NCBI GenBank assembly: GCA_963830775.1
Contig: CAWHNT010000024.1
Span: 124,001-188,000, forward strand
DNA length: 64,000 bases
Source: CAWHNT01 sp963830775
GTDB lineage: Bacteria > Pseudomonadota > Alphaproteobacteria > Geminicoccales > Geminicoccaceae
Reading direction: 5' to 3'
This document shows positions 19,851 to 29,426 of the stretch, in pieces (positions within the stretch are counted from its first letter, which is position 1; each line of letters begins with the position of its first letter). The position numbers were made by a program, and so were the translations under genes. The notes under the pieces were generated by a model, which was not told where the DNA came from, ran no database searches, and saw only the letters and a program-made list of their open reading frames with translations.

Positions 19851-20552
19851 ATGAGCGAGATTCGCCGCGATCAGGTTCACCGCACGTTTGCTGCCCACCC
19901 CGTCTTCGACGTGCTCGATCCCGCACCTCGAGACGCCCTGTTCAGCTACGGCGTCACCAAGCGTTACGGAACCGGCCAGACGATCTTCGAGCGGGGCGAT
20001 GCGGGCGACAGCATGATGCTGGTGCTCTCCGGCCGGGTGCGGATCGGCAACGTGCAGCCGAACGGCAAGGAGGCGATCATCTGCTTCGTCGAGCCGGGCG
20101 ACCTCCTGGGCGAGGTGGCGCTCCTGGACGGCAAGCCGCGCTCGGCCGACGCGGTGGCGATCGAGCCCTCCGAGCTGTTCGTGCTCTACCGCCGCGAGCT
20201 CACTTCCGTCCTCCAGGCGAACCCGGCGGTGACGGTCCGTCTGGTCGAGGTGCTGTGCGAGCGGCTCCGGCGCCTGACGACGATGCACGAGGAGGTGATG
20301 TGCCTGGAGTCGCGCCCCCGCATCGCCCGGGCCGTGCTGCGTCTGGCCGAGGAGCACGGGAAGCCCTGCGCCCGAGGGGTGGCGATCTCGCTCAAAATTT
20401 CGCAGCACGTGCTCGCCGGTTGCGTCGGGCTGTCGAGGGAAGTGGTCAACCGGCAGCTCGGCGAATGGAGGCAGGACGGGCTCATCGAGACTCCGACCGG
20501 CGGGATCCTCATCCTGCAGCCGCTCCGGCTGCAGGCCGTTGCCGACCTGTGA
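19851..20552 (+). CDS. Crp/Fnr-family transcriptional regulator
   Basis: The 233-residue protein has an N-terminal cyclic-nucleotide-binding-type beta-barrel (residues ~25-140: YGTGQTIFERGDAGDSMMLV, ICFVEPGDLLGEVALLDGK, PRSADAVAIEPSELFVL) and a C-terminal winged helix with ISQHVLAGCVGLSREVVNRQ as recognition region. The GEVALLDGKPRSADA segment resembles the phosphate-binding cassette of cNMP binders. There is no N-terminal Fe-S cysteine cluster of the Fnr type. A class III cyclase lies 7.5 kb upstream and a TGTGA-N6-TCACG site at 32.2 kb; whether this protein binds either signal is inference. It is upstream of, and separate from, the pur operon. Confidence 0.93.
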   Translation: MSEIRRDQVHRTFAAHPVFDVLDPAPRDALFSYGVTKRYGTGQTIFERGDAGDSMMLVLSGRVRIGNVQPNGKEAIICFVEPGDLLGEVALLDGKPRSADAVAIEPSELFVLYRRELTSVLQANPAVTVRLVEVLCERLRRLTTMHEEVMCLESRPRIARAVLRLAEEHGKPCARGVAISLKISQHVLAGCVGLSREVVNRQLGEWRQDGLIETPTGGILILQPLRLQAVADL

Positions 20553-20602
20553 GGAGCGGGCTGGAAGCCAGGGCGGCCAGAACACCAACGGTTCTGCCCG
20601 CG

Positions 20603-20631
20603 TTGTAGGGCCATCCCTGCTCCGCTATATA
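20603..20631 (+). promoter_or_regulatory. Sigma-70-type promoter of purC
   Basis: TTGTAG at 20603-20608 and TATATA at 20626-20631 with a 17-base spacer. The predicted transcript start is about 20638. It lies 91 bases before the purC ATG and directly ahead of a terminator-like hairpin. Confidence 0.65.
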
Positions 20632-20642
20632 CCGGCCGTCGC

Positions 20643-20673
20643 GGCCTCGGCATTGCTCGCCGGGGCCTTTTTT
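20643..20673 (+). terminator. Promoter-proximal terminator/attenuator hairpin in the purC leader
   Basis: A GGCC(T)CGG ... CCG(G)GGCC stem at 20643-20667 is followed at once by six T residues (20668-20673). This is a textbook intrinsic terminator, but it sits only a few bases after the predicted purC start site and 49 bases before the ATG. It is more likely a transcription attenuator or premature terminator for the pur operon than the end of the crp-family transcript, although the latter cannot be excluded. Confidence 0.6.
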
Positions 20674-20721
20674 GGCGTGAGCACGCTCTTTCGCGGGAAG
20701 AGCAGGCACGGGACGGGGACG

Positions 20722-21486
20722 ATGAGTCGGCGCAGGACCGTCTATGAGGGCAAGGCCAAGGTCCTGTACGAGGGGCCGGAGCCGGGCACGCTCGTCCAGT
20801 ACTTCAAGGACGACGCCACCGCCTTCAACAACCAAAAACGCGGCATCATCACCGGCAAGGGGGTTCTGAACAACCGCATCTCCGAGTACCTGATGCTGCG
20901 GCTGGGGGAGATCGGCATCCCGACCCACTTCATGCGCCGCCTCAACATGCGCGAGCAGCTCATCAAGGAGGTGGAGATCATCCCGGTCGAGGTGGTGATC
21001 CGCAACTTCGCCGCGGGCTCGCTGGCCGAGCGCTTCAAGCTCGAGGAGGGCACCCCCCTCCCCCGCTCGATCATCGAGTACTATTACAAGTCCGACGAGC
21101 TGAGCGACCCGCTGGTCAGCGAGGAGCACATCACCGCCTTCGGCTGGAGCTCGTACCAGGAGCTGGACGAGATCCTGAACCTCTCCTTGCGCATCAACGA
21201 CTATCTCTCCGGCCTGTTCACCGGCGTGGGCCTGAAGCTGGTCGACTTCAAGGTCGAGTTCGGCCGCCTGTGGGAAGAGGAGGAGATGCGGATCGTCCTG
21301 GCCGACGAGATCAGCCCGGACAACTGCCGCTTGTGGGACAGCAAGACCAGCGAGAAGTTCGACAAGGACCGCTTCCGCCGCGACCTCGGCAACGTGCAGG
21401 AGGGCTATGCCGAGATCGCACGGCGCCTCGGTATCCTGCCGGAGGCGGGTCCGCGCGACATGAAGGGGCCGGAGACGCTGCAGTGA
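20722..21486 (+). CDS. purC: Phosphoribosylaminoimidazole-succinocarboxamide synthase (SAICAR synthetase)
   Basis: PurC condenses CAIR with aspartate using ATP in de novo purine synthesis. The 254-residue protein starts MSRRRTVYEGKAKVLYEGPE and contains NGVLNNRISEYLM-type sequence (KGVLNNRISEYLMLRLGEIG), VEVVIRNFAAGSLAERF, SLRINDYLSGLF and the active-site region VLADEISPDNCRLWDSKT. The ATG at 20722 is preferred over an upstream in-frame start because the family N-terminus begins here. The frame is intact. It is the first gene of purC-purS-(DUF29)-purQ-purL. Confidence 0.97.
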   Translation: MSRRRTVYEGKAKVLYEGPEPGTLVQYFKDDATAFNNQKRGIITGKGVLNNRISEYLMLRLGEIGIPTHFMRRLNMREQLIKEVEIIPVEVVIRNFAAGSLAERFKLEEGTPLPRSIIEYYYKSDELSDPLVSEEHITAFGWSSYQELDEILNLSLRINDYLSGLFTGVGLKLVDFKVEFGRLWEEEEMRIVLADEISPDNCRLWDSKTSEKFDKDRFRRDLGNVQEGYAEIARRLGILPEAGPRDMKGPETLQ

Positions 21487-21740
21487 AGGCCAGGGTCGAG
21501 ATCGGCTTCCGGCCGGGCGTGCTCGACCCGGAGGCGCAGGCGATCGGGCGAGCGCTGGGCTCGCTGGGCTTCGATGGCGTGCGCGAGGTGCGGCGGACGA
21601 AGGTGATCGAGCTGGAGTTGGACGGGAGCGATGCGGCCAGCGCCGAGGCGCAGGTGAAGGCGATGTGCGAGCGGCTGCTGGCGAATCCGGTGATCGAGAC
21701 GTATCGGATCGGGATCGATGGGCGAGATCACGGCTCCTGA
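21483..21740 (+). CDS. purS: FGAM synthase subunit PurS
   Basis: The 85-residue protein reads KARVEIGFRPGVLDPEAQAI, GRALGSLGFDGVREVRRTK and CERLLANPVIETYRI, the compact PurS fold. It links PurQ and PurL in the multi-subunit FGAM synthase. The start is GTG, sharing bases with the purC stop (GTGA), so translation is coupled. The frame is intact. Its end overlaps the ATG of the DUF29 gene by 23 bases. Confidence 0.95.
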   Translation: MKARVEIGFRPGVLDPEAQAIGRALGSLGFDGVREVRRTKVIELELDGSDAASAEAQVKAMCERLLANPVIETYRIGIDGRDHGS

Positions 21741-22200
21741 GCTCTACGAGCATGACTTCTACAGCTGGACACAGCAGCAGAGCCAAGTCGCTGCGCCGCG
21801 CTGCTGATTAGCGCGTCAATGCGCCTGCCGATGTCGACTGGGCGAACTTGGCGCAGGAGATCTGGGAGCTAGGCTTGTCGCTCGAGCTTCAGCTCTACCA
21901 TCGCTATGTCGTGCTGTTTGCAGCATCTCCTGAAGTGGCGCTATCAGCATCGGCTCAGTGGCCCGAGCTGGCGCGGCACGATCAACGAGCAGCGGCGCAG
22001 GATAAGTCGCCTGCTCAAGAAGAATCCCGGGTCTGAAGCCGAAGCGGCGCGCCGAATTCGATGACGCCTACGCGGATGCGCGGGGTGCCGCGTCCGACGA
22101 GACCGGCATTGCGCTCGGCCAATTCCCGGAGGTCTGCCCGTTCACACTGGAAGAGGCGGGAAGATTGAACTTCTGGCCCGAAGCCGAGCCGAACGCCTGA
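21718..22200 (+). pseudogene. DUF29-family gene inside the pur operon, frameshifted
   Basis: Pieces of a DUF29 protein lie in order but in different frames: GEITAPELYEHDFYSWTQQQ from an ATG at 21718, VDWANLAQEIWELG near 21835, LLKWRYQHRLSGPSWRGTIN and EQRRRISRLLKKNPG near 21930-22030, and EVCPFTLEEAGRLNFWPEAE at the end. DUF29 proteins are ~150 residues, mainly from Cyanobacteria and Proteobacteria, with no established function. At least three indels are needed to restore the frame. The gene overlaps purS and its TGA overlaps the purQ ATG (TGATG), so it looks built into the operon, not dropped between operons. Confidence 0.8.
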
Positions 22201-22858
22201 TGCGTGCCGCCGTCATCACCTTCCCAGGCTCCAACTGCGACCGTGACCTTGCCGTCGCCATGGAGGCCAGCTTCGGGGCACCGGTGCGCCGGGTCTGGCA
22301 CCAGGAGACCGAGCTGCCGCCCTTGGACGTGATCGGCGTGCCGGGCGGGTTCTCCTATGGCGACTATCTGCGCTGCGGGGCCATGGCGGCACGCTCGCCG
22401 GTGATGCGCGAGGTGGTGCGGCAGGCGGAGCGCGGGGCGCATGTGCTGGGGGTGTGCAACGGATTTCAGATCCTGGCCGAGGCGGGACTCCTGCCGGGCG
22501 CGCTGATCCGCAATCGTCAGCTCAGGTTCGTCTGCCGGAGCGTGCCGCTGGAGGTCGCGACCACGGCCAGCCCGTTCACCAGCGCCTATGCCAAAGGTGA
22601 GCGGGTCGTGTTCCCGGTAGCGCACCATGACGGCAACTATGTGCTGGCCGAAGGCGAGCTGGAGCGGCTGGAGGACGAGGACCGGGTGGCGCTGCGCTAT
22701 CTCGACAACCCCAACGGGGCCACCGCCGACATCGCTGGCGTGCTCGGGACAGGGCGAAACGTATTGGGGCTGATGCCGCACCCAGAGCGGGCGATCGAGC
22801 CGCTGCTGGGCTCCTCGGACGGGCTGGGCCTTTTCCGCTCGCTTCTGGAGAGGGTCGG

Positions 22859-22862
<4 letters not shown>
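22200..22862 (+). CDS. purQ: FGAM synthase glutaminase subunit PurQ
   Basis: A class I glutamine amidotransferase, 220 residues, that supplies ammonia to PurL. Visible features are VITFPGSNCDRDLAVAM, GVPGGFSYGDYLRCGAMAA, the nucleophile elbow GVCNGFQILAEAGLLPG with catalytic Cys, and the His-Glu pair in LMPHPERAIEPLLGS. The frame is intact. The ATG overlaps the stop of the DUF29 gene and the gene overlaps purL by four bases. Confidence 0.97.
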
Positions 22863-25044
<2,182 letters not shown>

Positions 25045-25061
25045 CGGGGGTTGATGCTGAC

Positions 25062-25295
25062 ATGGCGATGAGTGCGGTCGAGCTGGAGACGGCAATCCGC
25101 GAGTTCCTGCCCGACGCCAATGTGACGATCGAGGATCTGGCAGGCGACGGCGATCACTACCGGGCCACGATCGTGGCCGAGCAGTTCCGCGGCAAGACGC
25201 GGCTGCAGCAGCATCAGATGGTCTACAAGGCACTCGGCGAGCGGATGGGCGGGCAGCTGCACGCCCTGGCGCTGACGACGGGCGTCCCCACCTAA
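25062..25295 (+). CDS. BolA/IbaG-family protein
   Basis: The 77-residue protein with AIREFLPDANVTIEDLAGDG, DHYRATIVAEQFRGKTRLQQ and HQMVYKALGERMGGQLHALA matches the BolA fold, including the conserved His before QMVY that takes part in Fe-S cluster binding with glutaredoxin. It lies 17 bases after purL and just before grxD, a common alphaproteobacterial pairing. It probably acts in Fe-S cluster trafficking with GrxD. The frame is intact. Confidence 0.93.
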   Translation: MAMSAVELETAIREFLPDANVTIEDLAGDGDHYRATIVAEQFRGKTRLQQHQMVYKALGERMGGQLHALALTTGVPT

Positions 25296-25334
25296 GGTCA
25301 CCGCCCGGGCGGGCGTGGCAGGAGTGAGACAGGA

Positions 25335-25673
<339 letters not shown>

Positions 25674-25679
25674 GGAGGG

Positions 25680-26468
25680 TCAGTCCTCCTCGAGCGTGAT
25701 CTGCCAGGGCATGCGGCCGAGGCCGGTGGCCCTGAGCGGGATCGGCTCTTCGCCCAGGCTCACCAATAGCTCGGCCCAGGGCTTGTCGGGGTCGATCGGG
25801 CTGCCGAAGACCCGGGCGTCCTCGTCGAAGCCGGCGCGGGGGACGAGGCGAAGCTCGATCCGCTCGGCCTCGATTTCCTGGCCGTCATGCTCCACCTGCT
25901 CGCGGCCGAGGGGGCGGGCGTGGAGGTCGTAGCGGCGGCGGCCGTCGAAGACCTGAATGCTGGTCTCGGCGAGCGGCTCCTGGGCGAGCCAGCGGCGCAG
26001 GCGCCAGAAGGCGGTGAGCGTGTCGACCGTGTCCTGACGCAGCTCGTCCGGGACTTCGCTCTCTCGCGTGCGGCCGTTGCTCTTGAGCTTGACGTCCTCG
26101 ATCGCCCCGTCCTCGCCGTAGCGGATCCGAACCTCGCGCTTGCGGTCGGACTTCTCGAACTTGCCCTTGAAGGCTGCGGGCAGGACGGAATCGGGCGTCA
26201 CCCGGCCCTGGCCCTCCAGCTTGCCCTGGCCCTGCTCGAGCATGCCGAGGAACCCCTCCATCGCCCAGCCGACCCGAGCATGGACGGTCTCGGCCCCATC
26301 CTCCGCCGCGACCTTGATCCGCCCTACCTGGACGCCCCCGACCTCTATCTGATACCGCAACGTCTGGCTCTCGGCCGCCATCGCAGATAACGCCAGCGGC
26401 ATGGTGGAGAGCAGCGCCCCGAGCACGCCAGCGAGCAGCCGCCGCGGGAACCGATCGATCGTGCGCAT
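25680..26468 (-). CDS. DUF3108-domain periplasmic protein
   Basis: The start MRTIDRFPRRLLAGVLGALL gives a signal peptide ending near ALSAMAAES. An ATG nine codons upstream is possible but would lengthen the charged region. The mature part (LRYQIEVGGVQVGRIKVAAE, VPDELRQDTVDTLTAFWRLR, GRRRYDLHARPLGREQVEHD, LVSLGEEPIPLRATGLGRMP) matches DUF3108, a conserved family of unknown function in Proteobacteria with a beta-rich fold. The 5' end overlaps the start of the divergent PL5-type lyase gene by a few bases, so each promoter must lie inside the other gene. The frame is intact. Confidence 0.88.
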   Translation of the reverse strand: MRTIDRFPRRLLAGVLGALLSTMPLALSAMAAESQTLRYQIEVGGVQVGRIKVAAEDGAETVHARVGWAMEGFLGMLEQGQGKLEGQGRVTPDSVLPAAFKGKFEKSDRKREVRIRYGEDGAIEDVKLKSNGRTRESEVPDELRQDTVDTLTAFWRLRRWLAQEPLAETSIQVFDGRRRYDLHARPLGREQVEHDGQEIEAERIELRLVPRAGFDEDARVFGSPIDPDKPWAELLVSLGEEPIPLRATGLGRMPWQITLEED

Positions 26469-27726
26469 TGTCCGACCCGGTCTCATCATCGTCATACTAG
26501 CTTGGCTCGGGGCTTGCGCCGAGAGCTATGTCGATCCACCGATGCAGCTCCGCGCCGTGTCACCGGCGCTCGCAGCCTATCAGGTGAACCGGCCAGGCCG
26601 CATCCTGTTCGATCGCGAGGCGCGAAAGAGCGTGCTGGGCACGTTGCTGCCAGCCCAACGACAGGCCTTGTGCGGCCAGCCGAAGGAGCGCTGGCCCTCG
26701 CACCCGGTGGTCAAGACCGTGAATGCCCGTGACGATGGCGGGCCCGACGACCGGAGCGAGCCCTTCGCCTGGACGGTGATGAACGAGGCCGCCGTGGCCT
26801 ACGGCCTCGACGACGCCTATGCACGGCGCTCGCTGGTCCGCCTGCTCGACCGCTGGGCGCGCAGCGGCGGCCTCACCCGCCTCAACGAGAGCGAGGTCAA
26901 CGTCTATTACGCGGTCGACCGCAGCCTGTTGCCGACGCTGGTGGCATGGTCCCTGGTCCGCGACGCGCCGGACGTGGAGCGGGAGCGCGCCCAGCGCATC
27001 GACCGCTGGCTGCGGCGGGTGGCGCGGCTGCGCGGCGACCTGCGCCCGCGCTCGTCCGAGGGCGACCTCACCAGCCGCAACAACCACCGTTATCTGAGCG
27101 CCAGCGTCAGCATGGCCTGGGGTGCCCTCACGGGCGAGGACAGCTACTTCCGCGAGGGCTTCCGCGCCTTCGAGGCGGCACTCGGGGACATGCGGGCCGA
27201 CGGCAGCCTGCCGCTCGAGACCGAGCGCGGTGCCCGGGCCTTGTGGTACCAGCGCCATGCCATAGCGTCGCTCGTCACCATCGCCGAGATCGGTGCCGCC
27301 CAGGGCTACGACCTCTACGGTCTGGAGGAGGACGGCCGCAGCCTGCACACGGCCGTGCGCTTCCTGCTCGACGCCGTCGACAACCCGGCGCTGGTCGAGG
27401 CCTATGCCGCCGCCGACTACAAGCCCGGCACGGCCCAGGACCCAGAAGACCAGGACCTGAGCTTTCTCGAGGCGCGCGGCCACGGCCGGCACTACATGGC
27501 CTGGAGCGAGCTCTACATGGCCCGCTTCCCCGACCGCGAGGAGAGCCGTCGCCTGCTGGCGCTCCTGGAGCGGAAGGACCCGGACTTCAGGCCGATGATC
27601 GACGACTATAGCGGCGGGAACACCACCTGCTTTGTCGCCCGACCCGAGGGCCCACATGCAAACGGCGCCGGAGAGACCCCGGCGCCGCCTGCCAACGCGA
27701 ACTCAAACGCTGCTCAGCGCGAGTAG
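26461..27726 (+). CDS. PL5-family alginate lyase-like lipoprotein
   Basis: Starting from the GTG at 26461 the N-terminus is VRIVRPGLIIVILAWLGACA, a lipoprotein signal with lipobox LGAC. The body is an (alpha/alpha)n toroid of the AlgL/PL5 type: NEAAVAYGLDDAYARRSLVR, SRNNHRYLSASVSMAWGALT (the Asn-His pair expected at the active site), LPLETERGARALWYQRHAIA and EDQDLSFLEARG. AlgL cleaves mannuronate polymers by beta-elimination and clears the periplasm during alginate export. No alginate synthase genes are in the window. The closest partners here are the PL6-like genes at 52-62 kb. An earlier in-frame ATG at 26401 would add 20 residues before the signal. Confidence 0.82.
   Translation: MRIVRPGLIIVILAWLGACAESYVDPPMQLRAVSPALAAYQVNRPGRILFDREARKSVLGTLLPAQRQALCGQPKERWPSHPVVKTVNARDDGGPDDRSEPFAWTVMNEAAVAYGLDDAYARRSLVRLLDRWARSGGLTRLNESEVNVYYAVDRSLLPTLVAWSLVRDAPDVERERAQRIDRWLRRVARLRGDLRPRSSEGDLTSRNNHRYLSASVSMAWGALTGEDSYFREGFRAFEAALGDMRADGSLPLETERGARALWYQRHAIASLVTIAEIGAAQGYDLYGLEEDGRSLHTAVRFLLDAVDNPALVEAYAAADYKPGTAQDPEDQDLSFLEARGHGRHYMAWSELYMARFPDREESRRLLALLERKDPDFRPMIDDYSGGNTTCFVARPEGPHANGAGETPAPPANANSNAAQRE
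27663..27687 (-). terminator. Intrinsic terminator of rpsD
   Basis: CGGCGCCGG and CCGGCGCCG form a perfect nine-base stem with a seven-base loop. On the minus strand it is followed by only TTTGC, so the U-tract is short. It lies 27 bases past the rpsD stop and inside the 3' end of the convergent lyase gene, where it also codes for protein. Confidence 0.6.
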
Positions 27727-28328
27727 TACTCGATGACCAGCTTCGGATCCATCTGCACCGGGTAGGGCACGTCCTGCATCTTGGGCGTGCGGGCGAACTG
27801 GACGCGGAAGGTCTTGGGCTCGCCGGCGATATACTCCGGCACGTCGCGCTCCGGATGGGCGGTCGTCTCCAGCACCATCTGGTGGTTGCGCGAGCGCTCG
27901 GCGATCTCGATCGTGTCGCCCTCGCGCACACGATAGCTCGGGATGTTCACGCGCTTGCCGTTGACCAGCACATGGCCGTGGTTGATGAGCTGCCGGGCGC
28001 CGAAGGGGGTGGGCGCGAAGCTGGACCGGTAGACCACAGTATCGAGCCGGCGCTCGAGCAGGGCGATCAGGTTCTCGGCGGTGTCGCCGCGCTGCCGGGC
28101 CGCTTCCTCGTAGGCACGGCGGAACTGGCGCTCGCTCATATTGGCGTAGTAGCGCTTCAGCTTCTGCTTTGCCGCGAGCTGGGTCGCATAGTCCGACAGC
28201 TTGCGCCGCTTCTGCCCGTGCTGGCCGGGCCCGTAGTCGCGGCGGGCGAGCGGGTTCTTCGCCCGGCCCCAGAGATTGACGCCGAGCCTGCGGCAGATCT
28301 TGCTCTTGGCCTGAATACGCTTCGTCAT
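27714..28328 (-). CDS. rpsD: 30S ribosomal protein S4
   Basis: The 204-residue protein starts MTKRIQAKSKICRRLGVNLW and contains NPLARRDYGPGQHGQKRRKL, the S4 domain (LERRLDTVVYRSSFAPTPFG, ARQLINHGHVLVNGKRVNIP) and MDPKLVIEYYSR at the end. S4 binds 16S rRNA early in 30S assembly. It stands alone, not in the alpha operon, which is usual in alphaproteobacteria. RBS GAGGGGCG precedes the ATG. The leader carries a strong promoter and a terminator-like hairpin. The 3' end overlaps the convergent lyase gene by 13 bases. Confidence 0.98.
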   Translation of the reverse strand: MTKRIQAKSKICRRLGVNLWGRAKNPLARRDYGPGQHGQKRRKLSDYATQLAAKQKLKRYYANMSERQFRRAYEEAARQRGDTAENLIALLERRLDTVVYRSSFAPTPFGARQLINHGHVLVNGKRVNIPSYRVREGDTIEIAERSRNHQMVLETTAHPERDVPEYIAGEPKTFRVQFARTPKMQDVPYPVQMDPKLVIEYYSR

Positions 28329-28350
28329 CGCCCCTCGGCTGCAGCCGTGA

Positions 28351-28385
28351 CAAAAAACAGCGGCCCGAGCGTTCGCCCGGCCGCT
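28351..28385 (-). terminator. Attenuator-like hairpin with U-tract in the rpsD leader
   Basis: On the minus strand AGCGGCC-GGGCG pairs with CGCTC-GGGCCGCT (28385 to 28359), then comes TGTTTTTTG. This is an intrinsic terminator located between the rpsD promoter and its ATG, only about 25 bases before the start codon region. A second small hairpin (CGGCTGCAGCCG) lies between it and the ribosome site. No minus-strand gene exists upstream for it to terminate, so it most likely controls rpsD itself. Confidence 0.6.
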
Positions 28386-28396
28386 AGCTGGCCGCC

Positions 28397-28424
28397 TATA
28401 TAGACCCGTGCCGGCCGCTGTCAA
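28397..28424 (-). promoter_or_regulatory. Sigma-70 promoter of rpsD
   Basis: On the minus strand a perfect TTGACA (28424-28419) is followed after 16 bases by TATATA (28402-28397). The predicted start is near 28390, giving a leader of about 60 bases. It is the strongest promoter match I see in the window, as expected for a ribosomal protein gene. Confidence 0.75.
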
Positions 28425-28493
28425 AGGCTTTGCGGCAGCGACCTCGGACCGCACAATGGTGGCAGTGGCAACGGTAAGGGAGGGAGGGAGCCG

Positions 28494-29426
28494 ATGCAGC
28501 CGGCGGTCCTGATAGGCCTCGACTGGGGCACCAGCTCGCTGCGCGCCTACCGCATCGCCGCCGACGGTGCCGTGCTCGGCCGGCGCGAGAGTGCGCGAGG
28601 CATCCTCACCGTGCTGGCCGGCGCCTTCGACGAAGCCCTGGCCGAGGCCGCCAGCGACTGGCTCGCGGCCGAGCCCCACCTGCCGGTGCTGGCGTCCGGC
28701 ATGATCGGCAGCCGACAGGGCTGGCGCGAGGCCGCCTATGCCGCGTGCCCGGCCGGGGCCGAGGAGCTGGCACGGGGCCTCGTGCAGGTGAAGGGGCCGC
28801 TGGCCCGGACCGTGCACATAGCACCCGGCCTCAGCACGCGCGACGCCGAAGGCGTGCCCGACGTGATGCGGGGCGAAGAGACCCAGATCGTGGGCGAGCT
28901 TGCCGCCCGCGGGACGGACCGTGGCCGCTTCGTCCTGCCCGGGACCCACAGCAAATGGGTGGAGGTCGCGGACGGCCGGATCGGGCACTTCGCCACCTAC
29001 ATGACCGGCGAGGTGTTCGACGTGCTGCGCCGGCACAGCATCCTCGGCCGCCTGATGCAGGACGCCCCGCCCGATGCCGACGCCTTCCACCGCGGGCTCG
29101 ACCATGCGCGCCGGAGTGCCGCGGGCGGCCCCGGCCGCCTCCTCCACGACGTGTTCGGCGCCCGCACGCTTGGCCTGATGGGCGATCTGCCGGAGACGGC
29201 GCTGGCCTCCTGGCTCAGCGGCCTCCTCATCGGCGCCGAGATCACCGCCGCCGGCTCGCCCGCCGAGCCGGTCGTCATCCTCGGCAGCGGCGTGCTCACC
29301 CGCCTCTACGCCGACGCCGCAGCCCACCTCGGCCTCAAGGCTGAGCCCGGCTCGCCCGACTGCGTCGCCAGCGGCCTCCTCCTCCTCGCCCGCACCGCCG
29401 GCCTGATCGGAAGCCCTGATGCCTGA
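28494..29426 (+). CDS. dgoK: 2-dehydro-3-deoxygalactonokinase
   Basis: DgoK phosphorylates 2-keto-3-deoxygalactonate in the De Ley-Doudoroff galactose pathway. The 310-residue protein has the phosphate-binding start VLIGLDWGTSSLRAYRIAAD, LASGMIGSRQGWREA, DVMRGEETQIVGELAA and LPGTHSKWVEVADGRIGHFA, then the end VVILGSGVLTRLYADA. RBS GGGAGGGAGGGAG precedes the ATG. It overlaps the next gene, the KDPGal aldolase, by eight bases, so the two consecutive steps are coupled. The frame is intact. Confidence 0.93.
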   Translation: MQPAVLIGLDWGTSSLRAYRIAADGAVLGRRESARGILTVLAGAFDEALAEAASDWLAAEPHLPVLASGMIGSRQGWREAAYAACPAGAEELARGLVQVKGPLARTVHIAPGLSTRDAEGVPDVMRGEETQIVGELAARGTDRGRFVLPGTHSKWVEVADGRIGHFATYMTGEVFDVLRRHSILGRLMQDAPPDADAFHRGLDHARRSAAGGPGRLLHDVFGARTLGLMGDLPETALASWLSGLLIGAEITAAGSPAEPVVILGSGVLTRLYADAAAHLGLKAEPGSPDCVASGLLLLARTAGLIGSPDA

